DNA from: Podospora pseudoanserina
Lineage: Eukaryota; Ascomycota; Sordariomycetes; Sordariales; Podosporaceae
Direction of reading: 5' to 3'
Assembly (NCBI RefSeq): GCF_035222485.1
Contig: NC_085920.1
Coordinates: 186,001-250,000, forward strand
Length of the DNA: 64,000 nucleotides
Every line of letters starts with the position of its first letter. Within the stretch, counting starts at the first letter, position 1. Shown in pieces: positions 32,793 to 44,259 of the stretch. The notes beneath the pieces were generated by a model. That model did not search any database. It was given only the letters and a program-made list of their open reading frames with translations, and had not been told where the DNA came from. The position numbers and the translations under genes are program-made.

Positions 32793-34254
32793 TTAGGGAG
32801 CCGCGGGAGCAGTCTCAACAATCTCCACATATCGGAGGGTGATCTCGTACTTGGTGTCGGACGGCGCCGAACTCGTCGAAGACATAAAGGCCGCGAGGTT
32901 TCCAACGGGGTACATCCGGCCGCCAACACGATACAGAACAACCGGAGCGACTGTGTTGGTGGTTCAGCAAACTTTGTCGGTTTCTCGAAAGGGGATTGGG
33001 GCCAACAACTTACCGCTTCCATCGGGGATGACCCAATTCCAGCCGATTGAGCCTGTCTCTGTGTCTAGAGTCCACTGTTACCAAGAGGTGGTTAGCAAGC
33101 GTGACCCACTAGATCAAAAGGGGCAACGTACAATGTCCGTGGCGTGGCAATACTGTGCGGCGCAGACATATGGTTCGTTGGCGGATGCTGTTGATTTTAG
33201 AGGTTAGCATTCTCACCATTCCTCCGGGGGCACATATGCAGGCGGCGGGGAACTCTTACTCAACGGAACGTAGTCGGTGCTGCCACTAAATGGTGATAGC
33301 AAAGCACACGTTAGTTTGTCTGGCTCAACAAGGGCAGTGCGGCACATACTAGTACGTCTCTATCCTGGTGGTCCCGCCCGCAGTCATGAAACCGAGCGCC
33401 TGGGTGGCCTCACCGCCGACGAGTTGAATCCTGATGCCGGAGGAGGTGGTGCTCTGGTCATCAGGGATGGTGATGGTAAAGCGGCGGGCGCTGTTTTGGT
33501 TAGTGACGATGCTGGGGCCGGCAGAGTTGGAGACCCAGCCGACGGATTGACCTGTGGATTTCCTCAGGACTTGGATCGCAACGCTGATGGTTGTTGACGA
33601 AGGGGCGAGGGGGGCGAGGGTCTCTGTTGCTGTCACGGTGGACACGAGAGTGGAAATGACGGTTGACGTGGCTGGCTCGGTGACGGTGACGGCGTTGTCT
33701 GGGTTGATGTGGGTGATGGTTGTGGTGGACAGGGGGATGGCGCTGGACCTGTCGAGGCAGTGGCAGGCTGAGGAGATTCGGGTGTCTGGGTAGGCGTCTT
33801 CGCCGGAGGGGAGCCAGGTGGGGAGGGAGGCAAGCGCAGTGTCACGGCGATGCTTCTTGTATTCGGTTACTGCGATCGCTTGGGAGGTGGGAGCAACGGG
33901 AGCAGAGACGGTAACGGTGACGGAGGAGATGTCTGAGATGACTTGGGTGACGGTTGTGGCTTGAGTCACGGTGATAACTCTGGGAGTGAGGTCAGTTATC
34001 TGAGCTTTTGAGAGAAAAAGAGATTGCCTGACTTACACCTCCTCAGTGGCCGTGACTTCGGCGGTTTCCAAGGGAAGACCCAACACACTGCTGCAGAATG
34101 GAAGGGCCTCGGAGAAGACGTCCTCGGAACGCAAGAGCACGAGAAGCTCATCACTCGCCTTGCAGCTGTTGCAGCGAGCAGAAACTCCAGAAATGAGTGT
34201 GGTGGCGGCTTGTAGCAGCAACAGCCAGCCGCTTCTGGTGACAGGAGCCATCAT
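32793..34254 (-). CDS. Secreted Ser/Thr/Val-rich protein, six exons
   Basis: Exons 34254-34037, 33979-33350, 33285-33260, 33187-33132, 33074-33014, 32950-32793; introns of 57, 64, 72, 57 and 63 bp; 382 residues. All five introns have GT..AG ends and keep frame. The third exon is only 26 nt. There is a signal peptide (about 1-26, ending ISGVSA), then RCNSCK. A long region of repeated TVT/TVTQ/STTI units (about 70-215) is probably O-glycosylated. The C-terminal part (about 255-382) is compact and rich in aromatic residues and contains EPYVCAAQYCHATDIW and GSIGWNWVIPDGS. It looks like a surface or secreted protein of unknown role. The splice model rests on my reading alone; the last four small exons should be confirmed by RNA data. 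Confidence 0.68.
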
Positions 34255-34670
34255 GTTTACCTAATTACAACTCACTTGACAAAAGCGACAAAAAGAGGGA
34301 TCAAACGAGCGACTTGAAGGCGATGACCTTCATGAAGGAAATATATAAACAGCATAAAAACCGCGGGAGTGGCGTGCATTTTGATCATCATCACCTGGAC
34401 GCAGGGCTGAAAGGAGGTGCCAGGGGTGTAAGCCGTTAGCGCCTCAGTTTGCAGGGCCTGGACCGCTGTAGCGGGTCATCGGCACGCTGAATGGGGAAAG
34501 AGGATTCCCATAATTCCGTCAATAGCGCCCTTAAAAAGGAGCTTGGTGTTCCAAAATAGCATTCGCTACAGTTCCCTGTCTCACGGATATATATTTACAC
34601 GTGTTTCCCTCCCCACCACCTGGGCAGGCAGCGTTCTAGAATATCACTTCTAGATCTCCTCTCTTGACAT
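34255..34670. promoter_or_regulatory. Intergenic; promoter of the secreted protein gene
   Basis: About 415 bases between two minus-strand genes. A TATATA-containing word (34341-34348) lies about 90 bases upstream of the start at 34254, a plausible TATA box. Confidence 0.45.
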
Positions 34671-35620
34671 CTACACCATGATCAAACCGCCAAACACGGC
34701 CGCGAGGGCAGTCAAGCCCAAGACGTACACCGACGAAGCCTTGATACCACCAGCAGCATTGGTGTCGTTGTCTCCACCTTGACCACCAGCATTGTTGTTG
34801 TTGCCACCGTTGCCGCCCTGGTTGTTGAGGCCCTGGGGAGCACTTGTTCCATTGCCCCCGTTGGCACCAGTGTCAATCACAAAGTAGGTCGCTCCAATGG
34901 CAGGGCCGAGGCCAAGCTGAGTCCTCCAGCGGGAGAGCTATGTCTCATTGTCAGTTTTCACCATGGACATCATCATGACGAGAAGAAAAACCTTACGTTC
35001 CAGTTCGCAACCTCCCTCTCCATCCCCACACTCTCAAACCCAGCAGTGTTAAACCTGGCCGGCTGGGTGTACAAAGCCATGATGTACCGATGCACGCCCG
35101 AGTTGGCATCTGGCTTCGGCGCAGTAAAGTTGGTAAACGGCGCGCCCGCATTCGGCGGCCTCGCCAACCTCTGCGCCGTGCTCAACACACTCGAGTTTTG
35201 CCCGTTCAGCGTGAAATTACCCGCCAACCAATGTCTCAGGTTGCGAGCGGTGGGGTTGCTCCTCGCGGGCGCGTCGGCATCCAACAGATAAATCAGGTAC
35301 CGCGTCTGGGCGGTGATGTTGGTCGCATTGTTGAGGTTCTCGACGGAAAACTCAATGGGGAGGGTGCTGATCTCGTTGACGGTGAGGGAGGAACCCGGGA
35401 TGAGGAGCTCGCTGTGGTTGGAGTCGCCTTCGGTTTTGTAGGTGGCATAGAATGACACGGCTGGGTCGAGGGCGGGGATGACTTCGGGGACGATGCCCGA
35501 GTTGACAAAGGCGTTTTTGAAGGAGAGGGTAGAGACGGACTCGGCGTTGTCGTCTGCGAGGGAGACGCTGGCCAGGGCCAAGAGGGAAAGGGGGAGGGAT
35601 TTGGAGACTGTTGGATACAT
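34671..35620 (-). CDS. Secreted, probably GPI-anchored PEBP-family protein
   Basis: Two exons, 35620-34997 and 34937-34671, with a 59-bp intron; 296 residues. Phosphatidylethanolamine-binding protein fold. The ligand-site signature DADAP (114-118) takes the place of the usual DPDAP, RHWLAGN is at about 129-135, and GVHRY (175-179) takes the place of GxHRY. The signal peptide is about residues 1-22. Many NxS/T sites suggest glycosylation. After the fold comes a Gly/Asn-rich linker and a hydrophobic C-terminus (about 275-296, VYVLGLTALAAVFGGLIMV), preceded by small residues, as in a GPI-attachment signal. Intracellular PEBPs such as Tfs1 inhibit proteases; the role of the secreted fungal forms is unknown. 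Confidence 0.88.
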
Positions 35621-36315
35621 TTTCGAGGTAAATTAGGTAGGTATACTGATCAACAGCTGTGTAGTTGGAATAATAATACAACGCTAGTGTCCGGCACTGC
35701 CAGAATGAAACACTCGAAATGACTGAGAAAAGATGGTACTGGAATTGCCAGATGAAGAGAGAAAGAGAGAAAAAACTTCTGATGGATGAAAAGACATGGA
35801 GGTAGGTAGATATAAATCCCAAAACCTCGCTCGGACAATTGATCCGGCACAAGAACACGGGGTAAAAACATCCGGCCGTTGATCGTGAACCGTTTCCGAG
35901 AGGCGCAAAGAGAGGAGATCACACACGCCGTGGCTCTCTTGGCACTGCTACCCCTGACTCCTTTTGCATGTGCGCAGGTGTTTTATCCCAACTCTGCAGC
36001 ACAGCGACCATGTTTCAGGTTTTCTGTACACTGCCAAATTCATACCTTGATGGCGCATCCTGCCTGTGCTACCAACAAAAAAGAAACGTCAAGTCACTAG
36101 GGGGATTTGTTTCCACTTGTGTGCCAAGTTCTTGGAGGCCACGACCACGGGTAAAACGGCGGCCTCATTTGAAGACATCAGACTCGAAGAGAAAATAAAG
36201 AGACTAAATTACACGTAATAAAACAAAGGGTATCTTCTTTGAATCAGAGTGGGTGACCAAGACAACTCTAACCCCCGGGTTCTTCTTTCTTTTCTCTACT
36301 TCTTTCGCTTTTGGG
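35621..36315. other. Intergenic, no supported gene
   Basis: About 695 bases between two minus-strand genes: the PEBP promoter side and the 3' flank of the 7TM gene. No gene seen. Confidence 0.5.
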
Positions 36316-37606
36316 TCAAACATAGTTTTGCCCTCTATCTGGCAAGTCTCTTGGGTGGGCGGGATAAGGAATGGCGATGCCTGGCTCGCTGTAGGAGACA
36401 GTCTGTTGTGGGGGTTTCTATTAGCCGATGTCAACAAGGCCGAAAGGCTTGGACAAGAACAGAGAAAAACTTACAACATCGTGTTGAACTAGGATCTCCT
36501 CCTGGGACTCCATCGCGTCCAAGCTGCCTTGCATCGATTTCTTTTCTTTTGAAATTGATCCCATCCGCACACTCTTGCTGATGGATTGCTTGCCGGTGAG
36601 CTTGCTTCCTCCTGCAGAATGCTGGTTTGACCGGTTTGCTGAGTTGCGAGAGTGGACGGTGATGAGGACCTTGAGGGCAGGCAGGGTGCCAACAATGACG
36701 GCTGACAAGAGTGTCAGTTTTCTTTTTGATCGCCAGCATGACGGAGAGAAGAGAAGAGAGCAACTTACAGATCGAAGCGGCAAGAGTCGACCAGATCATG
36801 AGCAATGTCAGATTGACAAACATCTTTTCCACCAACACCTGCTTTGCCCTGATGATGGCAAAAGCAATCATGACAAAACCCAGGCCAAAGACGGCAACCA
36901 GTCCGACCTTTTGTCTCAAAGTGACCTTGACGTTATAGATCAACCTCAGGGGCATAGCCATAACTGTTTCCAGCACTTGTCAGCATTGCCATCAGCTTGC
37001 CCAAGTTGATTGCGGGAACTCACTGCACAGATCCGTAAAAACATCAATGGTAGTGCTGAAGTAGACACTGAAGTTTGATGCCCACACATGCTCCGGCTTT
37101 GCGCATGTCGCAAACCCAAAGAAGTTTTTGACATCACCCCCGCACGACACCGTCAACGTGACCAAGCACCCTCCATACGCCAGCAAGCAAAACAGCGCCA
37201 AAAGATACCAAACCCTGCGGTAGACGGGCAAGTCCCGGAAGATCTTCCAGTAGAGAGTCAGAAACGCGGCCTTGACGCTCCAGAGTGTCGACCAGTAAAG
37301 AATGACGATGGGAAACTGAAAGAGAAGATAACGCTCCGTTTCTTCAATGATGCCCACTATTGGGGCGGTGCCGGCCAAGACTCCGGCGATGTAGTACAAA
37401 GAGGGAAGTTGTATCGTTTCGAGGACACATAGCGATAGTAAGCATGTTAGGGCAAAGAAGATGCAGTAGTCGTCAACTGTGGGCAATGATGTCCTTGCTC
37501 GGACGGCTGTCCGGAGAGCAACCAGCACAAAAGCTGTTCCAAAGCAGGTCCAGATGATGGCGCGCAGGGTGTCTTCGGGAACGGTGGCCGCGTCGATGGT
37601 GTCCAT
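36316..37606 (-). CDS. Fungal 7TM 'rhodopsin-like domain' integral membrane protein
   Basis: Four exons: 37606-37024, 36963-36769, 36701-36475, 36402-36316; introns of 60, 67 and 72 bp; 363 residues. Seven hydrophobic helices are readable: about 14-34, 45-66, 72-90, 100-128, 135-160, 178-200 and 210-262 (the last two close together). The layout is that of the large filamentous-fungal rhodopsin-domain/Pth11-related families, without a CFEM domain. Features typical of them are the first-loop VDDYCIFFA, an aromatic YW near helix 4, and a Cys pair bracketing SCGGDVKNFFGFATC. The C-terminal tail is cytosolic and Ser/Lys-rich. No opsin retinal-Lys was identified. A receptor-like role is an inference from the family. 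Confidence 0.83.
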
Positions 37607-39394
37607 CTTGCCCACGAGGTGTAAGTGAAGGGACGGTCCGGTGTCAGTCAGGTGTTTTGGTGGCACGGGGACTCGGAACAGAGGGCAAAGGAGGGTAAGA
37701 CAAGGCCATTGGGGGCCCGTGCCGTATATGAAGATGGGGACTCTATCCTGATATTGCGAGGGATTTCATTATGGGCAGCCTGGAAATACATATGGGCTGA
37801 TGTCGAGCATCAGTGGCGGACTGGAGTGATAGCTCGAGGTGCCATTTACGGTCATTGTTGGCCTCGATCAAAGGAGTGTATGCAGGCCAAGACAGCGGCC
37901 TCTCCCAACGACTCGGAATAACGCCTCTCGTTCGTCCAACGGCAATAGGGCTGTCACACGGTCTTTTGTTTGCTACTGGTCGGTTGATTTCGATACTTTG
38001 GCGCGCTGGGCGAAGACATGTCGACTCTGGCATGTGAGTGGTTGACACAGCTTCGGCAATGAATTGTAAGCCCCGGCTGGACCTGCAGTGGAGGTGCAGG
38101 GGAGAAGCAACACAAGAAAGACAGCGACCAGTCAGTTGGAAACTTCCCCGCGTTGTGTTATCGGCACCTGGCAATCGCGCGATGCGATTGGCCGAAAAAT
38201 CTTTGCAGCTGCAGAAGAATTTCCCCCCAAAAGGGAAACAGCTCCAAGCGCGCACACAACTCCAGCCAGGAACTGGATTCCTTGGAACGCAGCGAAGGCA
38301 GCACCAGATCACGGGGTCAGTCATGAGGTGGATTATATCATCCGCCCATGCCCCCGCCAAACTCGGCGTGCAATTCGTTCCCCTTCGATTTTCTGTTTTT
38401 GTTGTTTGATGACTCTGTGATGGATCAAATCTGCCTTAAGTAATCCTCTCAAATCCTCAGGTGGCCTTATCGTTCGGCCCAGCCACCGAAAGACCCCGCC
38501 CTCAATCACACCTTATCACCCGGTTCCCGACTCACTCCATCATCCTCCTCCCACTCACCTTTGCCTCACCTCGCGCGTCACTCACCTTTTGGGCATGGTG
38601 TGTGCTGGCAGCATGAACACCATTCGACCCAACAAGATTTCTCAGGCACCCAGGGTCTTCCCAGCGGGCCGGGCATCAACTGTTTTTGTTTTTCTGGTTC
38701 CTGTCGTCGTCGCACTCGCTTCAGGGCTAACACATTCTGAATGATGTCAGGCACCCCACTGATCTGGCAGACAGCCAAATTCCGAAAAGCCGGAATGCGG
38801 CGCATTGTGGTTCGCTGCACCCGCTTCACCACGTCACTCGGGCGCTCGTCCATGCGGGTTTTGCATGGCTCTCTGCTCTTGGACCCGAGGCCATTGGATC
38901 AATATTGAATGCATCTTCTCGGTGGCCCAAAGGCACGAATGCCATTCTGACACGACACCGCCCGTATTCGATCACTGCATGCACCTCTCTGTTCTCGAAG
39001 CCGTTGCTCTCTGAGCCTAGCGTCAACGCCCCGAGCAGGGAACCACGGAGCTGAGCGGAGACACGGCCCCATGTCTTGACCGCCACGTCGCCGAGCCCGC
39101 CCTTATTGATGGCGATTAAGACCAAAAAAGCAAGGTAAAAAGCCTCAGGAAAATTCCACGAGGTTGGGGAGAAAAAAGCTTGACGCAGTCATCATCTATT
39201 TGTACTTAACAATGCCGTCCCCATCCCTTCCACTTCGAGCCCGGGTTCTTCTTCTCGAGCCGAGGAGGAGGGTATGATGGATTGCATCTTGCAGCATACT
39301 TGAACACCATCACAGCGCCATGCTGATGCTCTAACGACACGACCATATCAATAATATTTTTTTCCAATTACGATACGATACGATAACGATAACG
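37607..39394. other. Intergenic, 1.8 kb, no supported gene
   Basis: It holds the divergent promoters of the 7TM and secreted Cys-protein genes. Several overlapping frames under 210 codons lack support. A pyrimidine-rich stretch lies at 38510-38590, and the region ends in an ACGAT repeat that runs into the next start codon. Confidence 0.5.
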
Positions 39395-39397
39395 ATG
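39370..39397. repeat. ACGAT/AACGAT microsatellite overlapping a start codon
   Basis: Five ACGAT units, some with an extra A between them (39370-39396). The last unit plus the next G supplies the ATG at 39395-39397 of the downstream gene. Confidence 0.8.
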
Positions 39398-40409
39398 TTA
39401 CGACTCAGTTTTCTCATCCTCTGGGCGGCAGCAGCATCACTGTTTGCATTCGCTCTTCCCATTTCAGACGTTTCCGAAGAAGAGATCAACACGCCAACGC
39501 CAGAACCGAAAAAGACGTTTTGGAAGAGCTTCAATCCCAACACCGACTTCCGAAACCGCAACTTCAACACCATCTCCCGCATCTACAATCTCACCGTCTA
39601 CCCCAACCAGGTACCCATCTTGACCTTTGGCGGCGCAGCGTTTGTTCCAAAAGGACTCTTTGCCCAAAATGTTGTTGGCCGTGTTGATCCAGTCGGCAAC
39701 TTCACCGGTTTTGAACACTCGATTGAGTACTTCTTTGCGCTCTCGCCATTGCCGCAGGCCAACCCATCCTCTGCCGCCATCACCAGCTACAAGATTGTCG
39801 AGTTTTCGTCCGAGTGCAGGGACATCGCCGCCAGCGTTGTGTACCTCTACACCAGCGTCGTCAACCCTGGCTCACCGGATCACGGAAAGCCACTGCCTCC
39901 GCTGAAGCAGGTGGCCTTCTGGAAGTTCAACAAGGAGGGCGAGGTGGAAAAGTATGACGCCTGGATTCCGAACCTGAACAGCTGGGTGACGAGGACGACA
40001 ATGGCGAGTCTCGGGAATCCCGAGTTCCAGTTGGAGAGCATCAGGCAGATCTGCTACGGGACGCAGGCGAGGTGCTACGGCCCGAATCAGCAGTGGGACA
40101 GCATCGAGGACTGTGTTGTGGGATTGGCCAAGAAGAACTACGGGACGTATGATGAGGCTTGGGGTGACAATGTCGTCTGCAGAACCATTCACTTGGTGCT
40201 CACGCAGACCAGACCCGATGTAAGTCTCCTTTTCTCTGCGGACAGACAACAACTGAGACAAGTGACTAACCGCTTCACAACAGGTCCATTGCCCACACGT
40301 TGGCCCCACTGGAGGCGGCAAATGTGTCGACGTGGAGTACCCCGAGAACTACTTCTCGGACAAGTGGCTCTACGGAGAGGAGACTGGCGAGACTTTTGTC
40401 TGCAAATGA
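39395..40409 (+). CDS. Secreted cysteine-containing protein, function unknown
   Basis: Two exons, 39395-40219 and 40284-40409, with a 64-bp intron that has a GTGACTAAC branch; 316 residues. The signal peptide is about residues 1-20 (LILWAAAASLFAFA). Cys residues cluster late: QICYGTQARCYG, SIEDCV, NVVCRTI, HCPHVGPTGGGKC and the last residues FVCK, probably paired as disulphides. Several NxT sites suggest N-glycosylation. The segment HCPHVGPTGGGKC near the C-terminus has the look of a conserved, perhaps metal- or ligand-binding, turn. I recognise no named family. It is predicted extracellular. Confidence 0.78.
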
Positions 40410-41450
40410 TTGATGTGTTATTAGATGTACATGATGGGGGCCGCCTTGACGATGACAACAAGAAAAATATGGGACGGATGATTTGATGATTCACGACAAC
40501 AACGACAACAACGAGCATACGAAAAAGCAGAAGCAACAACTATTGTAATTAATGTATATTTAGACGGACTGGCACATTTTTGCTGAAGGATATGTACGGG
40601 AGGTAGCGTAGTGCTTTTTGGACGGAATAATAGATGGTTGTGGGCTTGCATTGGTGTGTTTGTTGTCTTTGAGTGATCCTGCCTTCCCATGGACCATCTC
40701 ATGAAAGGCCCAGCTTTTTCCCACTTCCCGTCCATCTGGTACAGACTCAGACACTCACCTGAGCAACAAAGATGGCTTGTTGACACGACCTCAATGTACC
40801 TTCCGCACACCATCTTCTTCGACTCGACATTCTGCCAAAATTTGACATGATGGGATTTCGAGATCATTCACCGGTTGAATGGGTACTCAGCTCTTGCCAA
40901 GCTCATAACCCGTTTATTCCTCGTTACCCGTCCTGATTTTATCCTGCCGACCTCAGGGACCAGGCACCTGACCTCAACGACAGTTTATGATGAGGCCAAC
41001 AAAGACAGACGCGTACAGGACAACACAGGTGGAGTTTTGATGACTGCACACACGAAAGCAACCGAGTGACAACAAGCAGTGTTGCAGCGAAATACCTTTT
41101 CTGCCTAAAGGAATCCGGAGGCGGACATAAGCTTTGCTTGGGTTGCCCTGCTACGGCCGATCGCTAGCCATAAAGGGGTGGTCAGCGACAACGTTGACCC
41201 GCAGATGTTGAGATGTAACCGCCACTCAGAAAGCTCCTCGGTTATGAAACCGAAAGTTAAAGCACATGACGGATCATTATAGTTCATATCTGTCCCCAGC
41301 AACCCGGACTTCCCCCAAATCTGTTCACCCTCCAGCTGACCCGCTCGCGGCTCAACAGAGCCCTCGATGATCACCAGCCCCCTTGTTGACCAGTCGTCAG
41401 CGGCTTGGTGTAAGAATTCAGGCTGAAGATACCATCGACATGTAGCCAGG

Positions 41451-41457
41451 GGCTAAG
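41451..41457 (+). promoter_or_regulatory. XlnR/XYR1-like site GGCTAAG
   Basis: It matches the core GGCTAR recognised by the xylanase activator, about 830 bases before the GH11 start. By itself a 6-7 base match is weak. Confidence 0.25.
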
Positions 41458-41833
41458 ACTCATGATCGGTATTTTTCACGGCAGACAGAGCGCCAACCGA
41501 GCCCGTCGTTACATCGAACAAGCTTGTCTCTTGATCCGACAGACATTCCAAAATCACGGAACAACCCAATTTGCATAGGAAGTGCGCAATCTACTCTAAA
41601 CAAGAGGCGTTGTGGGGTACATCCTTTTCATGCGGACCCAAACCAGGGTTTCAACCGCCCCAGACACGGCATGGGATTGGTGGGAATGACATGCCCTTTC
41701 CAGAAGTCACGGTTCTACGTCCGGCTCACACGTTACGTACTCCAGGCCAAAGCGCCGCACGGCATCAATCATCGCGGGGCCCCGCACGGCAGGATGGGAG
41801 ATCGGCATGGACACCGCTCGGGAGATGGGATTA

Positions 41834-41840
41834 GGCTAAA
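41834..41840 (+). promoter_or_regulatory. XlnR/XYR1-like site GGCTAAA
   Basis: An exact GGCTAAA, the best-known XlnR-type sequence, about 445 bases upstream of the GH11 xylanase start on the same strand. Confidence 0.4.
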
Positions 41841-42133
41841 GGAAAGGGGAGCTCTTGACTGGGACGACGACACCACGGAGGATGGTGATGAAAGGTGCGT
41901 GTGGTATACCCGACGTTGACCGGGCATAGGGGGCCTGTGTTACCGAGGCTTTCCGAATTCATGAGGATGCTGGGATGTTGATACGTGCGCTTGAGGTAGG
42001 AGTGCGGACAACGACATGTTACTTTTCGTAAAGGGGCAAGGGCAAGGTGCAACGGCGAAAAAGAAGCTCATACGATTGTCTCAAGTCTGTTGTAGTAAGA
42101 CGGGGGTACTGACCTCAAGCAGAGACATTTCCA

Positions 42134-42140
42134 GGCTAGA
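42134..42140 (+). promoter_or_regulatory. XlnR/XYR1-like site GGCTAGA
   Basis: A GGCTAR-type word 144-150 bases upstream of the GH11 start, well placed for an activator site next to the TATA box. Confidence 0.35.
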
Positions 42141-42175
42141 CCAACGGAGATAGACCTCCTTGTTGGGCCCCATGA

Positions 42176-42955
<780 letters not shown>

Positions 42956-44259
42956 GTGGGGGGTGGGGGTGACGTTGGAGGAGGTTAAGAACCTGGAAGT
43001 TGGAAGATGAGAGGAGCAAGGGGTCGACCAGGAGGAAGATCTGTTGAAAGTCTGGGCTGCTTGTGGACAAGGGTTGCCAGATTTTAAAGTACAGAATTGT
43101 TTTGTTGTAAATTCTTTTTGTTGCTTTCACACGCTCCTTTTATGAACACTTTTAGATAGGGATATGACTCGATTGCATCTCACCATGCCTGTGTTTCTAT
43201 CCAATGTGAAGCATGCGGGGCTATTTCCATCTTTCAAAGACCTTGAGAGACATAATGGATGTTTAGTTTGGGAGCAGAGCATCTCAAATATTTCTATCGA
43301 GGTAAGACGCAGTCAAAGTTCTTCTGAGAATCAAGTGACGTTCCACGGAAGGCTGGCAAGACATATCGATTACCGCATCTTCAACAGTCTGTTGACGGGT
43401 GCTGTTGTAAACTCTTCCGTTTTGAGAGCGAGACGTCATAGTCCTTTCTGCCCAAGAGGTCTCTGTGAGATTAACTCTCTTTAAGTACCCACACATCTCT
43501 AAATCCTTCCATGATCTGACCATTTGCTCATCACCCTGACACTCAGGTTCAGAAAGTCGAAAGGGTTAGGGTTCAGGAAGGCTATCCCTTGGCGCATTGC
43601 CGCCAGGCTCCAGAAGGCAGAAGACAATGTGCAGCTTCTAGATTTGGAGAAAGCGCACAAGGATTATTCAGAGAGCTCCCAACTTGCCTAATTTGGGATG
43701 GTGGTCGCTGTTCCCTCCTGCCTTCCATCCAGGCAAGAAAAGGTGGGTCGACCTCGCGGCTGCCTGGCACGTGCACGTCGCGTCTGCCATTGACATCACC
43801 AACGTCAACCACAAGGTCCAAGCACCACGCCTTCACCACCACCTCCTCCGTGGCCGCTACGAAGCACTTTCTATTCAAGTTACACCGATATTCTCCGAAT
43901 GTGTACGGATTCTGCATCCATCAGCTGGTTTAAAAAAGGCCGTCACATCCTGTGAGCAAATGAGTTCTGGCACTCGCGTGGCAGTCGTGCAACCCTGATC
44001 GGTCAGTTGCCGCACACACCCCTCACACAGAACCACCTCTAACACTGGTTTAGGAAAGTTGAAAGCCGGCTCTCTGCTGGCCTCTGTCGTCCCAGTTCCT
44101 CCTTGGGATCCTTCGCCGGGCCCCTGCCTACTCTGAAGCTGCGTCGGGCGGGAAGAAGGCCAGGTGCAGCGGCCACTGCATCGTCCATCACGGCAGTGGC
44201 AGGTGCCTATCCATAAAGCCTCGAGCCGCAGGCTCACTGTCCTACCCTTTGCACCTGAA
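42956..44259. other. Intergenic, 1.3 kb, no supported gene
   Basis: The 3' flank of the xylanase gene (G-rich just after the stop) and the promoter of the XLF-like gene. Short frames on both strands lack support. Confidence 0.5.
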
